From Hyphomicrobiales bacterium (GTDB lineage: Bacteria > Pseudomonadota > Alphaproteobacteria > Rhizobiales > Beijerinckiaceae): a DNA stretch of 64,000 nucleotides. The notes under the pieces are model-generated. The model ran no database searches. It saw nothing but the letters and a program-made list of their open reading frames with translations, and was not told where the DNA came from. A program made the position numbers and the translations under genes. The DNA lies in contig JAGXAM010000006.1 of the NCBI GenBank assembly GCA_019075905.1, forward strand, positions 1 through 64,000. The letters run 5' to 3'. Shown piece after piece: positions 59,970-64,000 of this stretch (position 1 is its first letter; every line of letters starts with the position of its first letter).

Positions 59970-61288
59970 GCCAGCATCCTCGCTATGGCCGCTTCAGGCG
60001 ACATATCCTCGCGGGCGCCGCTGGCGCGGTGCTTCACCTCGACCTTGCCCTGCGCCAGCCCCTTGGGCCCGACGATGATCTGCCAGGGCAGGCCGATGAG
60101 ATCGAGCGTCGCGAATTTTGCACCGGGGCGCTCGTCGCGGTCATCATAAAGCACATCGACCCCTGCCTTTTGCAGCGCGTCATAAATCTGCGCCGAAGCG
60201 GCATCGCTGGCGCTGTCGCCCATTTTCAGATTGGCAAGCCCGACCTTGAACGGCGCCACCGCCTCCGGCCAGACAATACCCTTGTCATCATGGCCAGCCT
60301 CAATGATCGCCGCCACCAGCCGCGACGGGCCTATGCCATAAGAGCCCATATGCACGGGCGCCTCGCGCCCGTCCGGGCCGGTGACAGTCGCTTTCATCGG
60401 CTCGGAATATTTGGTTCCGAAGGTGAAAATATGGCCGACCTCGATGCCGCGCGCGCTCACCTGCTCGCCGGCAGGCAAGGCGGCAAAGGCGGCCGCATCA
60501 TGCTTCTCGGAGGTCGCGGCATAAAGCGATGTCCATGACTTGACGATGGCGGCCAGCGCCGCCGGATCCTCGAAATCGACATCGGCCGGCGGCGTCGCAA
60601 ATTTCAGATAATCGCGATGGCAGAACACCTCGCTTTCGCCGGTATCGGCCAGAATGATGAATTCATGGCTGTTGTCGCCGCCAATCGGCCCGGTATCGGC
60701 CGCCATCGGAATGGCGGTCAGCCCCAGCCGCGCAAACGTGCGCAAATAGGCAATAAACATGCGCTGGTAGGCGACATTGGCCCCGGCAGCATCGACATCG
60801 AAGGAATAGGCATCCTTCATCAGAAACTCGCGCGAGCGCATGACACCGAAACGCGGGCGCACCTCATCGCGGAATTTCCACTGGATGTGATAAAGGTTAA
60901 GCGGCAGGTCCTTGTAGGACTTCACATGGGCGCGGAAAATCGCGGTGATCATTTCCTCATTGGTCGGCCCGTAGAGCATGTCACGCTGGTGGCGATCCTT
61001 GATGCGCAGCATCTCCTTGCCATAATCCTCATAGCGCCCGGATTCGCGCCATAAATCCGCCGATTGCAGGGTCGGCATCAGCAATTCTACCGCCCCGGCC
61101 CGGTTCTGTTCCTCGCGCACGATGGCGCAGACCTTGTCGAGCACCCGCAGGCCCAGCGGCATCCAGGCATAAATCCCCGCCGCTTCCTGGCGGATCATCC
61201 CGGCCCGCAGCATCAGCCGGTGCGACACGATTTCGGCCTCTTTGGGAGTGTCACGCAAGATCGGCAGAAAATAGCGGGAAAGACGCAT
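59966..61288 (-). CDS. proS: Prolyl-tRNA synthetase, short alphaproteobacterial form
   Basis: A 440-aa class II aminoacyl-tRNA synthetase. Motif 1 is around [20 protein letters not shown], motif 2 is [20 protein letters not shown], and motif 3 is [20 protein letters not shown]. The anticodon-binding domain (about 345-440) has [20 protein letters not shown]. The 180-residue editing insertion of the E. coli enzyme is missing, as usual in alphaproteobacteria. [13 protein letters not shown] at ATG 61288 is the family start; the frame remains open to 61345. First gene of proS-lolC-lolD. Confidence 0.96.
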   Translation of the reverse strand: MRLSRYFLPILRDTPKEAEIVSHRLMLRAGMIRQEAAGIYAWMPLGLRVLDKVCAIVREEQNRAGAVELLMPTLQSADLWRESGRYEDYGKEMLRIKDRHQRDMLYGPTNEEMITAIFRAHVKSYKDLPLNLYHIQWKFRDEVRPRFGVMRSREFLMKDAYSFDVDAAGANVAYQRMFIAYLRTFARLGLTAIPMAADTGPIGGDNSHEFIILADTGESEVFCHRDYLKFATPPADVDFEDPAALAAIVKSWTSLYAATSEKHDAAAFAALPAGEQVSARGIEVGHIFTFGTKYSEPMKATVTGPDGREAPVHMGSYGIGPSRLVAAIIEAGHDDKGIVWPEAVAPFKVGLANLKMGDSASDAASAQIYDALQKAGVDVLYDDRDERPGAKFATLDLIGLPWQIIVGPKGLAQGKVEVKHRASGAREDMSPEAAIARMLA

Positions 61289-61572
61289 GGCAGAGGGGTT
61301 CCGGAAAACAGGGGTTCCTGGGCACAACAGGCGCGAATCAAACACGGCTTTCGCGCGAAGCGACCGGAAGGTGCCTCATCGGGGCCGAGATTTCAAATGC
61401 TGCGGGGGAAATTTCCGTGGGCATGTCCCGCGCCGCTGCGGCTGCGGGCCGCCTCGCCTTGACATCTTGCTGTCAGATGCAAGGCGCAGGGGGACATATT
61501 GCCGCCGCAGAATCATGTTCAATGCTGCGGCCGACAGCCCTCCCGGCTCCCTCATTGTTTGAGTGACTGATA

Positions 61573-62160
61573 ATGACCATGCCTACTGATGACATCCAGA
61601 GTTACAATGCCACCGCCAAATTCCTGCACTGGCTGATCGCCCTGGCGCTGGTGGTCCAATGGGTCACCGGCCTGACCTTCGATTATTTTGCCCGGCCGAC
61701 CAAAATCACCCTGATCGGCTTTCACGCCACCTTTGGCACGCTGATCCTGCTGCTGGTGGTGGCGCGCCTCGCCTGGCGGCTGAAAGGCGGCGTGCCGCGC
61801 TTGCCTGAGTCCATGCCCTCGTTCATGCGTCTGGCTTCGCACGGCACCCATGTCCTGTTCTATGTGCTGCTGTTCTTTGTGCCGATGGCCGGCATCGCCC
61901 TGCGCTTTGCCCATGGCCACGGCATTGACTTCGGGCTGTTCTCGATCCCCGCACCCTGGACCGCGACCCGCACGACGGCGCGCTTGATCGAGACCGTCCA
62001 TGGTTTTGCGGCCTACACCCTGCTCGCCCTCGCCGGCCTGCATGTGCTGGCGGCGCTTTATCATCATTACGGGCGCGGCGATGGCATCTTGCACCGCATG
62101 CTGCCGGCAGTCATGGCACCGCGCAGCGCCGCGGTGCCCGTCGCCAGCCAGCAGCCCTGA
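61573..62160 (+). CDS. Cytochrome b561
   Basis: A 195-aa inner-membrane di-heme cytochrome with four membrane helices. The first helix begins NATAKFLHWLIALALVVQWV with a heme-ligand His; further ligand-type His residues are in KITLIGFHATFGTLILLLVV, RLIETVHGFAAYTLLALAGL and HVLAALYHHYGRGDG. Bacterial members such as CybB move electrons from ubiquinol to oxygen or superoxide. The frame starts at ATG 61573 (MTMPTDDIQS); ATG 61579 is an alternative. Upstream 280 bases hold no gene. Confidence 0.93.
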   Translation: MTMPTDDIQSYNATAKFLHWLIALALVVQWVTGLTFDYFARPTKITLIGFHATFGTLILLLVVARLAWRLKGGVPRLPESMPSFMRLASHGTHVLFYVLLFFVPMAGIALRFAHGHGIDFGLFSIPAPWTATRTTARLIETVHGFAAYTLLALAGLHVLAALYHHYGRGDGILHRMLPAVMAPRSAAVPVASQQP

Positions 62161-62235
62161 GGAGCTGCCAAGCCCCGCAACACTTCGTTTACCAAACTGG
62201 GTGAATGTGCCGCGAAGCAATCAGGAGCTTCGCGG

Positions 62236-62532
62236 ATGGGCAAGGGTCTTTTTGGTGCCAATGGTGTTCAGACCTGGCTGACAATCGGTGCGCTGGTGTG
62301 CGGCATCGGCGTGGTCGCCGCCAATGGCATGAGCTTTTGGGCGGCGCGCGGTGAATTTCCGACCCTGGCCTGGGTCCATCCGGGGGCGACCCCCGGCAGG
62401 TTCGGCAAGGTCGATTACAATGCCACCGGCTCGATCCCGCAGGATGGCGACCGCAGCTATACCCGCATCCGCAGCGTGCTCGACAAGCCGGTATCCATCG
62501 CCCCCTGCACCGGCAAGCTCGTTTCGCCCTGA
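62236..62532 (+). CDS. Small membrane-anchored protein of unknown function
   Basis: A 98-aa protein. The start MGKGLFGANGVQTWLTIGAL, with AGGAG eight bases before the ATG, leads into one membrane helix (about 14-31: LTIGALVCGIGVVAANGM). The rest, WVHPGATPGRFGKVDYNATG onwards, is probably periplasmic and has one Cys (PCTGKLVS) near the end. I do not recognise the family. It sits between cytochrome b561 and a convergent thioesterase, with its stop at 62532 abutting the thioesterase stop. Confidence 0.6.
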   Translation: MGKGLFGANGVQTWLTIGALVCGIGVVAANGMSFWAARGEFPTLAWVHPGATPGRFGKVDYNATGSIPQDGDRSYTRIRSVLDKPVSIAPCTGKLVSP

Positions 62533-62970
62533 TCAGCGCGGAATGGCATAGGTGCCGGTGGCATGGGCGACCGGTTCGCCCCCGCCCTCGGAAAACAAGG
62601 CCACCTCGCCCACCGCAAGATTGCGCCCGAGCTTCAACAGCCGGCACTGCGCGATCATGTCACGCTGCGCCGGACGTCGCAGGAAATTGATTGTGAACGA
62701 GGTCGTCACCGCCAGTTCCACCGGCCCGATCTGGCCGAGAATTGCCACATAAAGCGCGACATCGGCCAAAGTGAACATGGTCGGGCCCGATACGGTGCCC
62801 CCTGGGCGCAAGTGCCGGTCGCCGACGATCAGCCGCATCCGGCAGGACATGAGCCCGACCTCCTCGACGATCAGCGCGCCCTCGCCCTGCTGGTTGACTT
62901 GCGGGAACCGCGCCGCCAGAAACTGCTGCATGTCGTCAACTGACATCACCGGGCTTTGGTGGCGGTTCAT
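62533..62970 (-). CDS. PaaI-family hotdog thioesterase
   Basis: A 145-aa protein with the hotdog fold. The active-site helix region is RPGGTVSGPTMFTLADVALY (about 52-71), followed by TSFTINFLRRPAQRDMIAQC and VGEVALFSEGGGEPVAHATG, the usual strands. It would hydrolyse an acyl-CoA; the substrate is unknown. ATG 62970 has AAAGG nine bases upstream; ATG 62991 has no site. It is divergent from the enoyl-CoA hydratase-like gene, with a 110-base gap. Confidence 0.88.
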   Translation of the reverse strand: MNRHQSPVMSVDDMQQFLAARFPQVNQQGEGALIVEEVGLMSCRMRLIVGDRHLRPGGTVSGPTMFTLADVALYVAILGQIGPVELAVTTSFTINFLRRPAQRDMIAQCRLLKLGRNLAVGEVALFSEGGGEPVAHATGTYAIPR

Positions 62971-63080
62971 GGGATCGGGCCTTTCGCGCATGTCATGGTG
63001 GTGCCAAGCTTGTGCTTCATGACGCGGGGCCTGGCAAGATGCCCTTGCCTTGCGGCGCCCAATGGTTGCAGGATGCCCCC

Positions 63081-64000
63081 ATGACCGAAACGTCCGACAA
63101 TGTCGCCGGGGCGCTGCGCCGCACCGATCATGATGGCGTCGCCCATCTAGCCTTTGACGCTGCCGGGCGGCGCAATCCCCTGTCCCTGGCGCTGATGACT
63201 GCGCTTGGCCGCGAACTCGCCGCCATTGCCGGCGATTCCGGCATCAGGGTCGTGGTGATTTCCGGCGAGGGCCCGGCCTTCAGCGCCGGCCATGATCTGG
63301 CCGAACTCACCCGACACCGTGCCGATGCCGATGCCGGGGCGCATTTTTTTGCCGAAACCTTCAGCACCTGCTCGGCGCTGATGCAGGCGATCAGCGCCCT
63401 GCCCCAGCCCGTTATCGCCGCCATCGAAGGCACGGCCACCGCTGCCGGGTGCCAGCTCGTTGCCACCTGCGATCTCGCCATAGCCGGTTCGGATGCCAGA
63501 TTTGCCACGCCCGGCGTCAATATCGGCCTGTTCTGCACCACCCCCATGGTCGCGCTCAGCCGGGCGCTGCAGCCCAAACATGCGATGGAAATGCTGCTGT
63601 CCGGCGATATGATCGACGCCGCGACGGCAGAACGTATCGGCCTCGTCAACCGCGTCGTCGCGCCCGGCACCGCCCTCGCGCAAGCCATGGCTCTCGCAGC
63701 CAAACTCGCACAAAAGCCAGGCGCCGTTGTGCGCGGCGGCAAGCGCGCCTTTTATGAGCTGCGCGGCCTGCCGGTTGCGCAGGCCTATGACAAGGCTTCC
63801 GCGATCATGGCCGCGTCCATGATGCAGCCTGATGCCCGCGAGGGCATAGCCGCCTTTCTGGAAAAGCGCGCCGCACTCTGGCCTGAATTTGCCAACGCCG
63901 CACCCAGCGATCATGACCATTATCCCGACGCCACCATCCGCGCCATTCTGGCGACGGTCAGCACCATTGCCATTGTCGGCGCCTCGCCCAACCCGGCGCG
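63081..64000 (+). CDS. Enoyl-CoA hydratase/isomerase (ECHDC3-like) reading in frame into a CoA-binding domain; 3' end beyond the window
   Basis: An open frame of 306 codons that leaves the window. Residues 1 to about 270 form a crotonase: the oxyanion-hole SAGHDLAEL (about 72-80), GTATAAGCQLVATCDLAIAG (about 117-136), then FATPGVNIGLFCTTPMVALS and KHAMEMLLSGDMIDAATAER. The 'GLFC(T/S)TP' block is typical of ECHDC3-type proteins, where a catalytic Glu is not obvious. The normal end is near FLEKRAALWP. No stop follows: the frame continues as DHYPDATIRAILATV then TIAIVGASPNPAR, the start of a YccU-type CoA-binding (Rossmann) protein. This may be a real fusion or a gene-boundary artefact at the window edge. 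Confidence 0.85.
   Translation, partial: MTETSDNVAGALRRTDHDGVAHLAFDAAGRRNPLSLALMTALGRELAAIAGDSGIRVVVISGEGPAFSAGHDLAELTRHRADADAGAHFFAETFSTCSALMQAISALPQPVIAAIEGTATAAGCQLVATCDLAIAGSDARFATPGVNIGLFCTTPMVALSRALQPKHAMEMLLSGDMIDAATAERIGLVNRVVAPGTALAQAMALAAKLAQKPGAVVRGGKRAFYELRGLPVAQAYDKASAIMAASMMQPDAREGIAAFLEKRAALWPEFANAAPSDHDHYPDATIRAILATVSTIAIVGASPNPA

Overview
The window looks like a core-chromosome segment of an alphaproteobacterium, probably of the order Hyphomicrobiales (Rhizobiales). The reasons are high GC with strong third-position G/C bias, a GTTC-N7-GTTC LexA box, a short-form ProS, an aerobic-type cobaltochelatase gene cobS beside a J-domain gene and bolA, a 6S RNA gene directly upstream of a 5-formyl-THF cyclo-ligase and a YmdB-type phosphoesterase, and an opgGH pair. 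The assignment is inferred from gene content; no 16S rRNA gene is present. I see no prophage, insertion sequence, CRISPR array or secretion island.

1-7 kb: a glycosyltransferase cut by the window edge, a DUF1624 membrane acyltransferase-like protein, a DUF2076 protein, an L,D-transpeptidase, a polysaccharide flippase, a Tat-type glutathione peroxidase, then coaBC-dut overlapping an Rrf2 regulator. 7.9-18.2 kb: sulfur and carbon metabolism, with cysK behind a likely Rrf2 operator, a DUF3311/MctP-like monocarboxylate symporter pair, lutC, a large murein L,D-transpeptidase, malate synthase, a second cysteine synthase homologue and sseA. 18.3-25 kb: glnB-glnA converging on the ATP synthase operon atpHAGD, which ends in a terminator without atpC. 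25.2-33.4 kb: metX-metW, nadC, lutA with an HXXEE membrane protein, aquaporin, an OFA-family MFS carrier and a hydrolase. 33.4-37.6 kb: glycosyltransferase, infC with an AUU start, ymdB, cyclo-ligase, 6S RNA, tRNA-Val and tRNA-Phe. 37.6-44.5 kb: an ABC importer without a binding protein, cobS, J-domain protein, bolA, an HNH protein and gmk. 44.6-54.3 kb: adenine deaminase, a two-subunit acyl-CoA dehydrogenase, glmU, and opgG-opgH for osmoregulated periplasmic glucans. 54.3-64 kb: dnaE, a 35-aa SOS-controlled membrane peptide, proS-lolC-lolD, cytochrome b561, a thioesterase, and an enoyl-CoA hydratase-like gene that runs in frame into a CoA-binding domain at the window edge.

The most interesting locus is 57778-57941. 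A tiny hydrophobic ORF lies just upstream of dnaE behind a promoter whose -35 and -10 boxes flank a perfect LexA operator. By size, predicted membrane location and control it resembles the SOS-induced cell-division inhibitor SidA of Caulobacter. Other points of note are split or incomplete modules (atpC missing after atpD, cobT missing after cobS, lutA and lutC 17 kb apart with no lutB), non-ATG starts that the sequence supports (AUU for infC, TTG for atpH, GTG for an acyl-CoA dehydrogenase), and a probable cysteine-responsive Rrf2/cysK regulatory unit.
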